Numbered from the stretch's first letter, positions 1 through 11,270 are shown. The stretch: DNA of 64,000 bases from Folioceros fuciformis (GCA_049999805.1 JBNGIO010006294.1:344964-408963), one strand, 5' to 3'. Notes: a model not told the origin generated them from the sequence alone. Numbers and translations are program-made.

Positions 1-60
1 GAATGTGGAGGACTCCAATCATGAGGAAGTTGAAGTGGACAAAACTTAACCACCGAAGAA

Positions 61-339
61 GTGGCAAGAGTCATATCCAGAAAGTATCCATGGATTCGAT
101 ACGATGCTAAGACTAAGATAGTCTGGTGTAAAATTTGCAAGCAATATGGGAAGAAAAGTTGCATCAAATGGTACAATGACACAACAAAGATTAAGTCCAG
201 TTCTATGAACAAACATGCTTTGAATGCAATTCATCGAAACTCAACTAAAACCCGAGATCATGATAGTCTAAGATTTACGAAAGTGGTGAAAAATGTAGTG
301 GGGAGTAGTTCTAATGGTCTAATTTTTTTGTTTAAATGA
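61..339 (+). pseudogene. BED/TTF-like zinc-finger fragment of a DNA transposon
   Basis: A 92-codon open stretch with a CxxC pair (WCKIC) followed about 35 residues later by an H-x4-H pair (KHALNAIH), the spacing of BED/TTF-type fingers found at the N-terminus of hAT-like transposases and domesticated plant relatives. The reading begins at a GTG codon, so the true N-terminus lies upstream, possibly outside the window. No transposase catalytic core follows: the ORF ends at 339 in AT-rich DNA. Most likely a leftover 5' exon of an hAT-type element; a host BED-finger gene continuing through a large intron is the alternative. Family assignment rests only on the metal-ligand pattern. Confidence 0.4.
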
Positions 340-780
340 CATATTACTATGGTAGAAATAATGTACCTTTCGTGCAATTTCATCATACGATTACTTTGTA
401 GGATGAGGAAATATCTCATCATAATACCATGATGATAAAACTGGTGCTGAGATCGTAACATGCATGGCCCTTGACATACATTAGAATTTGGCAAAGTCGA
501 ATAACCCTGAGTTTTGCATTTGGTTTGATGATTGATGAATCCACTACATCTTCTACTTTCATGTTTCGGAATAGTTAGTTTTTGTTTTGTTTTATTTTCT
601 TAGAAAAAAAAGAATTCTTTTCTTAAGGTAAAATAAATTTAGGCCTCCAATTTTAGACTAAAAGGTCTATTTAACACTTTATTGAAGTATAAATTATCTT
701 GAGGAATCCAAAAAAAAGTAAAAGAATGAATTTAAGCCTCTAGGTAAAATTATTTGCCAAGGTTTGATTGGACTAGTACA
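340..780. other. AT-rich intergenic DNA
   Basis: No coding region, RNA gene or clear repeat is visible. The stretch is AT-rich with short A and T runs and has the texture of decayed transposon sequence. Confidence 0.4.
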
Positions 781-782
781 CG

Positions 783-1000
783 ACGCTCGTCATGGGTTTG
801 TTGCCGCATCATTAAATGTAGCTGCACTAGTGAAAGTTTAAGGCACTATGCCATGAAAGCTTAATTGTCATTCATCACTGCGCTATAGCATGTTTTCGTT
901 GTTTAGCCATCATAATGAAGACTATAACAGCGTTATTCGTCTTGTCAGCTACGTTGTGAAAGGCGTTTCTCAATGAGTGCAAGCGTTCCTGAGCTCCTTG
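783..1000 (+). repeat. Diverged ~200-bp direct repeat, copy A
   Basis: This segment is visibly homologous, in the same orientation, to 4536-4735. Shared blocks in the same order include TGGGTTTG, CATTAAATGTAG, ATCACTGCGCTAT, TTGTTTAGCC, ACTATAAC, and the TTGTGAAAGGCGTTT / TTGTGACAGGCGTTT pair. By eye roughly three quarters of positions agree. The two copies bracket the trihelix and PIF/Harbinger remnants, so they could be ends of a composite insertion or two copies of a dispersed repeat. Confidence 0.6.
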
Positions 1001-1030
1001 AAGCGCCTTTCATAATGAAGCTGACAAAAG
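941..1030. repeat. Imperfect inverted repeat (hairpin) at the end of repeat A
   Basis: The bases at 941-965 pair with 1004-1028: the core TGTCAGCT and GAAAGGCG blocks recur in inverted orientation around a loop of about 38 bp, with about four mismatches over 25 bp. The second copy of the repeat near 4.7 kb lacks the right arm. It may be a foldback or terminal inverted repeat of a small non-autonomous element. Confidence 0.5.
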
Positions 1031-1286
1031 AAACCACATAGTGATAGTTACGTACAATAAAGAAAGGAGAACGTTATTTTAAACATCGTTTTGCCATCTT
1101 TTGCCTTGTTGTTTGTCAGGCTACGACATATTGTTTTGATGTATGTCGGGGTTTTTCCAGCTTTTGGTCCCATGGGTTGGCCTGAGATCTATAATGAAAT
1201 GCATTAAGCCTATTGAAACTCGTTCTAAAACTCAAACACTTCGATCAAGTTGTTACAGTCATCTACAAGATCGTGTTTTTGCTTGT

Positions 1287-1538
1287 TGTGGCTGTAGCAC
1301 AAGATTGTGTTTCTGCTTGTTACCATTTGCAGGGTGTGTATGTGGGTTTTGTGGATGTCGCACAAGATTGTGTTTCTGCTTGCTACCATTTGCAGGGTGT
1401 GTATGTGGGTTTTGTGGCTGTCGCACAAGATTGTGTTTCTGCTTGTTACCATTTGCAGGGTGTGTATGTGGGTTTTGTGGCTGTCGCACAAGATTGTGTT
1501 TCTGCTTGTTACTATTTGCAGGGTGTGTATGTGGGTTT
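1287..1538 (+). repeat. 63-bp minisatellite, four copies
   Basis: Four nearly identical 63-bp units begin at 1287, 1350, 1413 and 1476, differing at only a few positions. Because 63 is divisible by three, every frame without a stop stays open, giving three overlapping spurious ORFs here; one yields a 21-residue Cys-rich repeat in frame with the downstream trihelix region. Each unit contains a splice-acceptor-like TTTGCAG followed by G. Confidence 0.9.
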
Positions 1539-1574
1539 CAGTGTTTTGGTACTTTGCAGTCAGTGGATGAAGTG

Positions 1575-2586
1575 ATGGCTCTTTTTTCTCAACTACCAAA
1601 TGTGGATGATGAAGTTGTGGCATTAAGATTTGCAAGTCAATACGAGGCAACACAAAGCAAGTGGTCAAACTCTCTCAAGTCTCTTATCCGATCAAAAGAG
1701 GCAACGTCCACACTAATCGACGTATACCATGAGATGCATCTCACAGACCTCAAAGCTGGGAATTTGGGAAATGAGCACTGGTCTGAAATAGCCAGAGAGG
1801 TGGCTAGTACTTGTCACATGGATGGCTTATGTGCCAAGATTCTTGCCAGTGTGATTCTGAAGTGCAAGCTGAAGCTAGAGAATCTAAAGAAGAGGTATCG
1901 CAAGGAGAAGGAGATGAGGTCAAACACAAGTCACGTGAATTCTACTTGGCCTCATTTTCAAGCTATGGCTTCTATTTGTGAAGGCAACCCCAAGTTTGTA
2001 GGTATTCCTAGAGTTGGCATTGTTCTAGAGCGTGATTCCAACAATTTCAGCACTCCACTGTTTGACTTGCATTATACTAACGCTGTGGGCACTAAGGACA
2101 ACTTTAAGGTGCCACCTTCTTGTCCAAGCTCTCCATTTCTTGCATCAAACATAGTCAGTTTATCAAGACCACTTCCAACAATCTCTCCTCCTAGGTATGG
2201 GCTATACACCTTGTGTTTTTCCAGGATCCTTCATGTATGATCGCTTTTGCATGCATGTGACGTAGATTGATGTGAACTTGTTTTGGCAGTGAATCTCAAG
2301 AAGAAGATAGAAAGGAATTCCTTAGTCGAGATAGCAAGGAGTTTGTTGACTCTGTGCAAGGAAGAAGGGTGAAGAGAAGATGTCTTCTACAGGGCTTGGA
2401 AACCAACTGATCAACAGGCTTACTCCTATTGCTCAAAGTTTAGCTGCTATCGAGTATGCCAAAATGTCAAATCAATTGCAGTTGCAAAAGCTACTATTGG
2501 TACATGAGAGGAAGAACCAGTTGGAGATGCAGAAGCTCATGTTAGAAAAAGAGATTAGGAGAGAGCAAATTCAGATGGAGAACTAG
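1575..2586 (+). pseudogene. Trihelix (Myb/SANT-like) protein, probably the DNA-binding partner of a PIF/Harbinger transposon
   Basis: From the ATG at 1575 the protein has a trihelix-type domain: a helix around LIDVYHEMHL, then NLGNEHWSEIAREVAS, then KLKLENLKKRYRKEKE and a WPHFQAM tail, the layout of plant ASIL-like trihelix proteins. A GT-AG intron fits at 2195-2289 (donor after CCTAG, acceptor TTGGCAG). The next exon is basic (GRRVKRR) and should lead into an amphipathic coiled coil (MSSTGLGNQLINRL... to the stop at 2584-2586), but the coil lies one frame off, so a frameshift near 2378 breaks the gene. The typical order is trihelix, basic linker, coil. The transposase remnant at 3070-4034 is the expected partner ORF of PIF/Harbinger elements. 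Function today is doubtful. Confidence 0.6.
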
Positions 2587-2589
2587 GTT

Positions 2590-3065
2590 TGCATGGCATA
2601 AGCCTTACCTGTAAGGAGGTCTCTTATGAAAGCAAGGGCAGGACAAAGAGAGCCTTGATGACAAGAACTCGTGTTCCATTTTGAGGTTTGCATGCATGTT
2701 TGTGAAAGCCTTCCAATTTCTGCTCATGAGTATATGCGTGCATCCTTCCATTTTGAAGCTTACATGCATGTTTCTAGTGTGAGATTCTTGCAATTTCCAC
2801 TTGCAAGTACATATGAGAGCACGTGAGAGGCTTTAGCTTACGGGTCTGCAATGGATGTGAGCGTTTTGTGACTAAGAAAATATCCATGTATTCAGGAATA
2901 TTATAATTAAATAATATATATATATCATAACAAAAAAGATTAATTCTATAACAAACTTAAATTCTATATAAACTCAATGTCCCTCAATATTTGTGACTTT
3001 CTAGTGGTCAAACAATGCATTCTTTCGTTCCTTGGCTTCATTGTACAATATTCTATTGGAGACAC
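2590..3065. other. AT-rich spacer inside the Harbinger-like region
   Basis: A TA-rich stretch (2890-2980) with no coding signal; probably the region between the two convergent element genes. Confidence 0.4.
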
Positions 3066-3069
3066 CTTA

Positions 3070-4034
3070 TCACAAATTGATGTGTCCCTCTTCATGTAAT
3101 GGATATGGATCTACATCAATGTCGCTAGATTGTGGCTCTTTCACCATAATGCAAAAGTTGTGTAGAGTACAACATGCAATCACAACTGGACAAGCATACT
3201 TTAAACGCACATTCAAGTTCTTCATAATTCTCCCCTTGTTCTTCAACAAAGCATATGCATTTCCAATCTTCACCCACCCTCGAAGCATGTTCCTATTGAA
3301 CACAATCTTGTCTTGTCATCCTGCCTACTTGTTGAATGATAAGGTTGCAATAAAAATGGCATAAGTGGATACACACTATCCTCGACTATGTAAGGGNNNN
3401 NNNNNNNNNNNNNNNNNNNNNNNNNNNNNNNNNNNNNNNNNNNNNNNNNNNNNNNNNNNNNNNNNNNNNNNNNNNNNNNNNNNNNNNNNNNNNNNNNNNN
3501 NNNNNNNNNNNNNNNNNNNNNNNNNNNNNNNNNNNNNNNNNNNNNNNNNNNNNNNNNNNNNNNNNNNNNNNNNNNNNNNNNNNNNNNNNNNNNNNNNNNN
3601 NNNNNNNNNNNNNNNNNNNNNNNNNNNNNNNNNNNNNNNNNNNNNNNNNNNNNNNNNNNNNNNNNNNNNNNNNNNNNNNNNNNNNNNNNNNNNNNNNNNN
3701 NNNNNNNNNNNNNNNNNNNNNNNNNNNNNNNNNNNNNNNNNNNNNNNNNNNNNNNNNNNNNNNNNNNNNNNNNNNNNNNNNNNNNNNNNNNNNNNNCTAT
3801 GTAAGGGGCCACAATCGTTTCTTCAACTTGTAATCTTGGCTTAGTCAAAATCCTGCTATCCATCATCTTTTTACGAACACTACTTTCCTTTAATATTGTT
3901 GCGTCATGTACTCCTTTTAGAAGAGTGCAACACACATCTAGAAAGAGTTTGTTTGCATCACAAATACATGTGCAACATAATAGAATGTATGTCATGCTGA
4001 CAGCAATATGCAACTGGTTTATTTTTCTTATCAA
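3070..4034 (-). mobile_element. PIF/Harbinger DDE transposase remnant, interrupted by the assembly gap
   Basis: Reading on the minus strand, the segment before the gap shows ICDANKLFLDVC and GVHDATILKES, matching the conserved CD-x4-F...G-x-HDA core of PIF/Harbinger transposases. The other side shows VEDSVYPLMPFLLQPY (the GDSAYPL-x-PFL-x-PY block) and then, in another frame, a region with ALLKNKGRIMKNL and ACCTLHNFC, matching the ERAFG...CCVLHN C-terminus. The nuclease acidic residues are thus partly visible (D in CDANK, D in VEDS), but frames change and the N-terminal helix-turn-helix is not seen. It is a decayed copy. With the trihelix gene upstream it forms the two-ORF arrangement of this superfamily. 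Confidence 0.7.
3397..3796. other. 400-N assembly gap with duplicated edges
   Basis: Exactly 400 N. The 11 bases CTATGTAAGGG occur immediately left of the gap (3386-3396) and immediately right of it (3797-3807). In the transposase frame both sides end or begin at the same PYI residues, so the gap probably has no real length. Confidence 0.8.
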
Positions 4035-4035
4035 G

Positions 4036-4335
4036 TTGTTGGGCTAGCTTGATATGAGATCTATCAATATAGCCCATTATGTTAGGTAACCTTGTAAGAG
4101 TTTGGAACTTGGCGAAAATAACTTATTGCCTATGTTGGGAAGGCTATGTGATGAAATGTGAGAATAATTTTTGTGGATTGCTCAACACTTTTAGTAATGT
4201 ATAAAATGTATTATACTAGTGTAGATGCACCAACTCCATACATATCAGCAATAATAATACATGACGACAAATTAAAATAAATAAATGAATAAATTATCTG
4301 TAACTATTTAATTAATTATGGATAAAAATCCTACA
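4036..4335. other. AT-rich non-coding DNA
   Basis: No gene seen. It continues the Harbinger-like region towards the 28-bp repeat. Confidence 0.35.
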
Positions 4336-4340
4336 CGATT

Positions 4341-4419
4341 GCACACCAAAATACAAAGAGAAAAGGCTGCACACCAAAATATAAAGAGGAAAAACTGCAC
4401 ACCAAAATATAAAGAGGGA
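4341..4419 (+). repeat. 28-bp tandem repeat, about 2.8 copies
   Basis: Units starting at 4341, 4369 and 4397 share GCACACCAAAATA and an AAAGAG-rich tail, with few substitutions. Confidence 0.85.
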
Positions 4420-4535
4420 AGGGAAAGTCTAGTGACCTAAAATGTGTGGGGAAGGTAGCCTTATATCGGTTCCGGCGTATTATAAAAATACAGTTAACAT
4501 TAAATCCATAGATTATCAATACCGGGCTTGGACGG

Positions 4536-4735
4536 GACGCCCGTCCCGTCCTGGGTTTGGTGTCTGACCATTAAATGTAGGGCTGCACAGGTCAAACTGC
4601 CGTGAAAGGCTAACAGCGATCCATCACTGCGCTATCGCAGTTTTTCTTTGTTTAGCCTCCGTAATGGTAACTATAACGCTGTTCATTCTAACCCCTATGT
4701 TGTGACAGGCGTTTGAGAGACGAGAAGCTTGAAAC
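4536..4735 (+). repeat. Diverged ~200-bp direct repeat, copy B
   Basis: Homologous in order and orientation to 783-1000 (see copy A). It sits at the boundary between AT-rich element DNA to the left and GC-rich microsatellite DNA to the right, which fits an element edge. Confidence 0.6.
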
Positions 4736-4739
4736 AGGG

Positions 4740-7440
4740 GCAAGCGGTTAATGGGAGCACCTCCGGTTGATGGAGCACCTGCACACAAACACCGGAGATG
4801 GAGCACCTGCACACATGGTGATTGCCCCCGTGCCCCCTCGGCGTCCCCCTGACAACCAATGGGATTGTCGTTGAAGCAGCGACACGAGCCGCAACAAAAC
4901 GCACCGCTGTACGCGGAGCTTGATCAAGTCCCGCAAGCGGACAGGGAACACACCGAATACCAATAAGCTAGGGCCTGGCCTCCTCCCGCTCCCCACGTGT
5001 TTGGGAGGCCGTAATAAGCTAGGTGAATTGACTCCAGGCTGGAGTACTGTTTGAGCACAGAGTGTGTACATGTGCGAAGCCCAGGCCGAGGCCGAGGCCG
5101 AGGCCGAGGCCCAGGCCGCGGCCCCGGTCCGGTGGTGTTAGCGTGGAGCAATTTTGGTGGGTGGTGGAAGCGAAGGTTCCGTTCTTCATCACACACGTCT
5201 TGTCCACTTGACTGCTAACGGTTTTGGCGAGGGATTGGAAGAATACAAGGCTGAGTATCCGGGGCGGCGGGCGGGCCGAGGGGGTGATTGTCCAACGGGA
5301 GGTCGGGTAGCGCGGCAGGGGGGATGGGCTTTCACGTCTCTTCTGAAGGCGACGGCGACGGCGACGGCGAAAGCAACGGCCAGGGCCAGGGCCAGGGCCA
5401 GGGCCAGGACACAGGAATCGGAATCGGAATCGCTGCGAGCTCTCTCCCAATAAACGTGCCTGGTCCCGACGAGCTACGCCACAGTAGGCCTAGCCTATGG
5501 CCTACGAGTCTAGGACCCCGTGGGCGACGCGTGCCACTGTTATGGCGCACAACAGAGCCCCCTCCTGGCTGCTGTCTCATCACTGGACGCCAAGTGCGCT
5601 CGCGGATGAAATCCGTCCACACCTGTCAGTTGTTGCAGTAGTCCATTGGACGTGAAAGGACTATTTTGTTTCCTCTCCTCTCCTCTCCTCTCCTCTCCTC
5701 TCCTCTCCTCACCTTTCCCCCTCATTTCCGGGTCGTCCACGGAAAACGATAGTGGACGGACAGCCACCTCACCTGCGCTGTGCTATCGTGGGACCACAGG
5801 ACAACACAAGCTCACAAGACAACAGCACACAACTGAGCATTACAGAACGGCTCATAAAGTCGTGGGGGATACATTCCATTCCATTCCATTCCATTCCCAT
5901 CCTTCCCGTTCCGTTTGCCCTTTTTGGAATGTCCAACGGACCGGGCCTGACCCAGCCTGGCCGGGCTAACGCCATCCATGCGGAGTGGGAAGAGCATTAG
6001 AAAAGGAATTTCCAAGGATCGTGCAACGCTTTAAGACACTTTTTGCAGGGAGGACAATTTGCGCTTTTACTCCAGCCCGCCTCTTCCAGCTTGAGTGGAG
6101 ATTGAGAGTGGGGTAAAAGGTCCAGTCGACGCGTGTACGGCAAAGGGGGGTTTCCAAAATTGTTTGGAGCCGGGACCAGGAAAGCGGAATGGGCCATGGG
6201 AAACATGGAGCCATGTATTGGTGGCAGCCTTGATACGCAGGCTCCCAGATATTTTGTGGGAACCTTATGTCCTTTTCTGGTATTAGGCTGCCTTGAGGGG
6301 CCATGAGAGGACATGCATCGTGCCGGTTGATTAACCTAATACCACCAGGGTGGGTTCCCGTTCAGGCTCCTGGAAGGTGTGGAGAAAGAGAGAAGAAGAG
6401 CGGGCAGCGGGCAGCGGGCAGCGGCGAAACAGGCGCCGGGTGGGCGGCGCAAGGCCCCAGGAATTGAGGAGACCAGGGCCAGGGCCAGGGCCAGGGCCAG
6501 GGGGACACAGGGTGACCGGTACAAGGGCCCCCCGAGCATTCAAGGCATCAATGGTGCGCCAAGTCAACCTCCCAAAGTCATACAATAAGCTCAACACAAG
6601 GACATAGAGAGGACACGCGTGTCCTGACGCCATATCCTGACACCAAGAAAGCGATTATTGAGAAGCCCAGTTTCGCCAGCCGGTAGCCGACCCACTACTC
6701 GACCCAGGGTACAAGTACTTACACCAAGGGGGGACGAAATTCCGGACGAAGTCGCCAACCAGGCCAAAGGAGGCTCCCGGGGGGTGCCGGGCCCGGGGCA
6801 AAGGCCGCAGCCTGGGGCCTGGTCCGGGACCGAAGCCGTAGCCGGGGCCGGGGCCGGGGCCGGGGCCGGGGCCGAGGTTGGGATATTTTGTTTTAGGCCA
6901 CTTTTTGCTGCCTTTTGTTGGCTTGAGGACACTAGGCTGTGGCCATGGCGGCCAGCCAAGGCTCGTAGGAGATCACGATGGAGAGATCCCCTGCGCCCAT
7001 AGCGGAGCCAGTGGCGCGCCGCGCCCCTGAGTCGCAAAAGGCCCCAAAGGGCAATCATGGGAGTCATCATTCTTGTGCGGCTGGGGCCAATCTCCACCGC
7101 TCCTGATTACCAGCCTTTTAACAGAGCGCGGAGCGCAGGCCAGGCATTCGGGGTCCGGCTAAGGCACGACTTTTGAAGCGCACCGGGCCAGGCCAGGCCA
7201 GGCCAGGCCAGCCCAGCCCAGCCCAGGCCAAGCCAGTCTGGCTGGCTACCACTCACACACTAGGGCTACACCCACCCAGCCCCCGCACCAGCCCCAGCCC
7301 CAGCCCCAGCCCAGGCTCTGGATAGAGTCCTTTTCCACGCCACCACCCATGCCTTCCTCGCAATTCCTCTCGCTTTCGTGTTCCAAGCCCTGCCAAGTTG
7401 CCTCTAGGGCTAGCTTGCAATTGGAAGGGATAACAATCTG
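4740..7440. repeat. GC-rich region dense in short tandem repeats, no supported gene
   Basis: Separate short arrays: GGCCGA units near 5083-5117; GGCGAC then GGCCAG units near 5347-5408; CTCTC units near 5670-5710; ATTCC units near 5873-5896; CCAGGG units near 6474-6502; CCGGGG units near 6838-6876; GGCCA then GCCCA units near 7188-7232; CCAGCC units near 7285-7312. Open frames here are long mainly because 6-bp repeats keep several frames open. I see no domain or splice structure supporting a protein. Confidence 0.7.
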
Positions 7441-7442
7441 GT

Positions 7443-9235
7443 ATGGAGATGGAAGATGCTTCCCAACTTCTGACCTCATTCCTCAGCATGTTCCACCATT
7501 TTCAAACACGTAACCCTGAACAAGTGAAGTGCAAGGAAGGAAACAAGGAATCGAAGGATGGCAAGGGCAACTACCTCGTTGATGGGCGTCCACCAGTGGA
7601 TATGTTTAGGGATGTGATGAGGAGGCCTGTCGGCATATACATATATATTCCCTGCTCTGTGGCCTTTGTATCTCAACCACCGCGGCCGTTACAGGACCTT
7701 GGCTGGAAAGCGGATCTGGACAAGACACCATCACGGGTGCAAACTGTGCGTGTTCCACCTCCTCCTCCTGCTAGGTAACGGGTTATGGATTGTGTGGGCA
7801 TACGTATGTCATGTGTCGCCAACCGCCGACCGGCAACAAAGTTTGGCGAGGCGAGGCCCTGCACAAACGTCACCAATGACCTGCCGAGGGCAATAACAGA
7901 CAGGGGTGTGAAAGAGAGAGAGAGAGTTAGGCTGCTCCGCAGGCTGCAGGACATTACTCCGAGATATGAAGCTGGAACCACCGAAGAAATGAGGGGGTTC
8001 AATATCCACCATCGTCCAGCAACATACGGTAGTTGAGCATACCCGGTTTGCAGGATGCTCAACCTATCGGGAGCCGGCTGTTGCGGGAGGCAGAGATGGA
8101 GGGGAGGGGCACCAATGGCAGTTGGGGACGACGGAGTAGGCGCTCCACAGCTATGCAACTTGCAACAACTTGCAATGCCGTGGAGCAACTTCCGCTTTCA
8201 TCAACTTGCAAGACGGCGCAGTCGAGTCGCCATACCCGCATTACTGCAGACGGGTATCACGCCGCATTTGACCTGCACAGGAACAGCGCATCTGAACCTG
8301 CCATATAGTAAAGCAACAGCGGAGGAGCAGGAAAACTTATCTTGAAAAAGATTTGGGACAAAAGCTGGAGTAGGCATTGCGGATCCTTCCCAAGAAAGTA
8401 CATTACTCTCCCGCTTCTTTAGCTTTCCTTGATGCCACCAGAGATACTAACGGCTGGCTACCCTCACCGTTGCTTGTGTTGGTGGGTTCCGCTTCGCCGT
8501 TGCTTTGCGCATTGTGTGTTATAGCAGTCGCATGTTCTAAAGGTGAAAAAGCGGCATCTTCGTCACCTTTGACGTAGCTCACACGGGTGTTCACAGTCAC
8601 GCACTATACTGCATAGTTCTCCGTGACCGAGCCAGGCGCTGCCTGTCGCCAGGAACTTCTGGCCACGCCGCTCCTCGACCCCACCCTTGACTCTTGCCCC
8701 TCCCATGTAAACTTGAGGTTGCCATTACACGAACGTGCGACAAAAATCCACTTTCTTTCCTGTCACCTACTATCATAACACCAGCCTGGTAACTCCACCA
8801 GATGTATGGATAGCTTCAGCTGACGTTGCCCCACCTGGAGCTGCTTATGGGCGGGCGCTAGCTAAGAACAGGAATGGGCCTCGCTGACCACTGCAGGCTG
8901 CTCTGCCATTCTTATCTGGCCAACTGTCTGGGATCCAGCCGGGATTGAACCCAGAGATATCTCAAGAGTTACCAGGCAACTTGCAACATGCACATCAACG
9001 GAGGCATCACTGTTCACCTGTCGGCACTTGAAACCCACTCCCTTCATCATTTTAAGGTTGATGACAAGCATAACATAAGGCAATAACTCCTCAGTTGCTC
9101 TTCTGAGAGAGCAGTTACTTATTTCCATCGAACAACCCTAGGAACATCAGTGTAACGAACACACGATTGTGCCGACGTGGTTCCCTGACACTTTAACTGT
9201 CGGTAGGTACAGATCGAAAGAGCTATGTATGTGCC
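7443..9235. other. Region without a supported gene
   Basis: An ATG at 7443 opens a 111-codon frame with unremarkable composition and a proline-rich end; other frames to 8345 are similar in size. None shows a domain, signal peptide or consistent splice sites. A (GA)n run lies near 7910-7924. The 3' flank of the SSUH2-like gene probably occupies 8900-9235. Confidence 0.35.
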
Positions 9236-11270
9236 TTACAGGATGCAGCAAAGTGATTGGCAGCAGCAGATTCCACAGCAGCATCTGGATGGGTAGTCTT
9301 TCATATAGACGTCCTTCTTGAGGCCAACGATGTAGGACTTGAACGACTTGCCTTTGTGGGACAAAAGCACACGGGTAACAGGGACATAGCTCAAGGTATG
9401 CCTCTCACAGATGATTCTGGCGGCAGGAGGGACAGGAGTTCTTTCTGCAATCACATCTGAGGACAGCTTCGTGAGCCAATAAGAATCTGGAAAATGAATG
9501 GGCTGACACTGGTAGGACTGACCACTGTGCAGCTCAACTCCCTGGGCTTTGTGAAAGATCTCATCTGGCACAGAAGCTGCATTGCTCGAAGCGCTCACCT
9601 TCCGGTTTTGCAAGGTGCGCCTGCACAGTCATGAGTTGCTGACTTGAGGAATTTGCAGCTCTCTCAAAGAAGTCAGAGTTGGAAAGGAAACTGAAAGCTG
9701 CTTACCAGCGCACGAGCAGCAGTTTGCGACAAAGCAAAGCACCATTCCCCGAACAGGTTCTGCATTTGATAAGGCCCTGGGACAAGCAGGTCGGGCATCT
9801 TAACTTGCCTGTGCCTCCACATTTGTTGCATCTGGACAGCCGTGTAGAAGGATCAGCGGGTGGCATAAAATTTAGCAAGACGGAAAGTTTGGATCAACAC
9901 GTCAGGCCTAAAGAGAAAAAAAAAAAAACCCCCTTGATCAGGATATAGGTAGACTACGTACAGGGTATCAGAGCCGTCTTGGTGAGCAATGAGACCTCTG
10001 CCATGACAATCTGGGCACTCGGTCATAATGCCAGGGTGATAAGTTTCAGGCTCTTTACCAGCATTGCAAATAGGACAGGCCACCTCCCCACGCCCTGAGC
10101 ATTCTGAAGCCAAGGCGAGTTCACTCTTCAACAACTTTGATGTAGAAAATTAATGAAGCAACACACCCCCTCGTTGCTTCAAGGCACACAATAACTATTA
10201 CCTGAGCATCGTAGAATGACTTCAGAGTGTGGCAAACTAATTCTCGTTTCCTTGATAGTTGTGAATAAAAGGGGGAACTCTTTTTTAGCGTCTACCTCCC
10301 ACAGTGCGGGAGTATGCCCATTGTCCTCTCCATCCACTGGTCCTCCTGTATACGGTTCGGTTTCATGGTGAACATTTCTCTCTTCAATAAACGCCTCCAG
10401 CGTTCCGATGTATACGTTGCAGTCTTCCACCTTCTCAAGGCCCCACTTCTTAGCCGGTTTGCCTCCCCAGCAGCAGTTTGAGCTGACATAGTCCACTAGA
10501 ATCTCCCGTATGTCCTCCTCTTGTAATGCCTGCACACTAGTGCAAGATATAGGTAAGCAAGCTGTGGGCCCTATCACAGACAAGTTCAGTTCCTTCCCAC
10601 TGCTTTGGTTGGTACCTGGGCGCCTGGTTCGGGGGTTGGATCAAATATCCTGTGTCTGGATACACACCGTAACGTTCAGATCGTTCAACGTACACAGACA
10701 GGCATCCCAGTAACGTAGCAGGGCAAACTAGGCATTTGGACACACGCTAAACCTGAAATCAACCTTTGACTTTCCCTGCAAACTACAGGAACAACGATAG
10801 TACATGATAGTGCACAAGCACATCCTTTACCTGCAGGGGGAACACTCCACTCAGGATAAGGCTCATGAGAAACAGCATTCCGAACTTCAGTAGGAGAAAC
10901 TTCAGCCTCAGGAGGTTGCACACTGGGTGTTCCCGTGGGCTTGAAATATCCCATGTGTGTCCATTCTGCCAGCCGGCCTTGAGCATCATCTGCAAGGTGG
11001 ATACACCGCTCGGGGGGTAAGGTTTCAGCACCAGATATTCAGAACTTAGACTGGAAGCTCCTGAATCATGCATATCCGCTGTTTAACAATGTTCTGACCA
11101 ATCCTTCTCGTGTGTAGCTTCAGCATGAAGGGGTAGGCAAGACACTTACGTGATCCATACAGTGTTGGTAAGGAGTCCAGCAAAGATGGAGCCGATGGCT
11201 GCTCCAAGGCTGAATCAGGAGATACTGGGCCAAGCAAAGGCTCATAGTAGGTGTCGCGTCCTTCCGCCAT
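9236..11270 (-). CDS. SSUH2-like protein with DnaJ-type Cys-rich repeats
   Basis: Splicing exons 11270-11150, 10989-10831, 10655-10616, 10536-10202, 10103-9962, 9831-9706 and 9620-9236 gives one frame of 1308 nt (435 residues) with GT-AG borders. The start ATG at 11270 opens MAEGRDTYYEPLLG. The middle carries the plant SSUH2 signature (SSNCCWG, VEDCNVYIGTLEAFIEER, SLPHSEVI), followed by a run of CxxC(x)G units (CSECSGRG, CPICNAG, CPDCHGRG, CNKCGGTG, CPTCLSQG, CRTCSGNG) like the zinc-binding region of DnaJ. The C-terminal domain has ASVPDEIFHKAQG and ARIICERHTLSYVPVTRV, ending in a Cys-rich tail. Homologs are conserved from plants to animals, biochemically poorly defined, and often linked to chaperone or plastid-related roles. 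The 40-nt third exon is the least certain border. It looks intact and functional. Confidence 0.85.

Noticed and set aside
1213-1668. Several ORFs with 21-residue repeats on both strands
   Set aside because: Artefact of a 63-bp repeat keeping every stop-free frame open.
5019-5641. Overlapping ORFs with GPGPGP, RARARA or PWPWPW repeats
   Set aside because: All are translations of 6-bp microsatellites in different frames.
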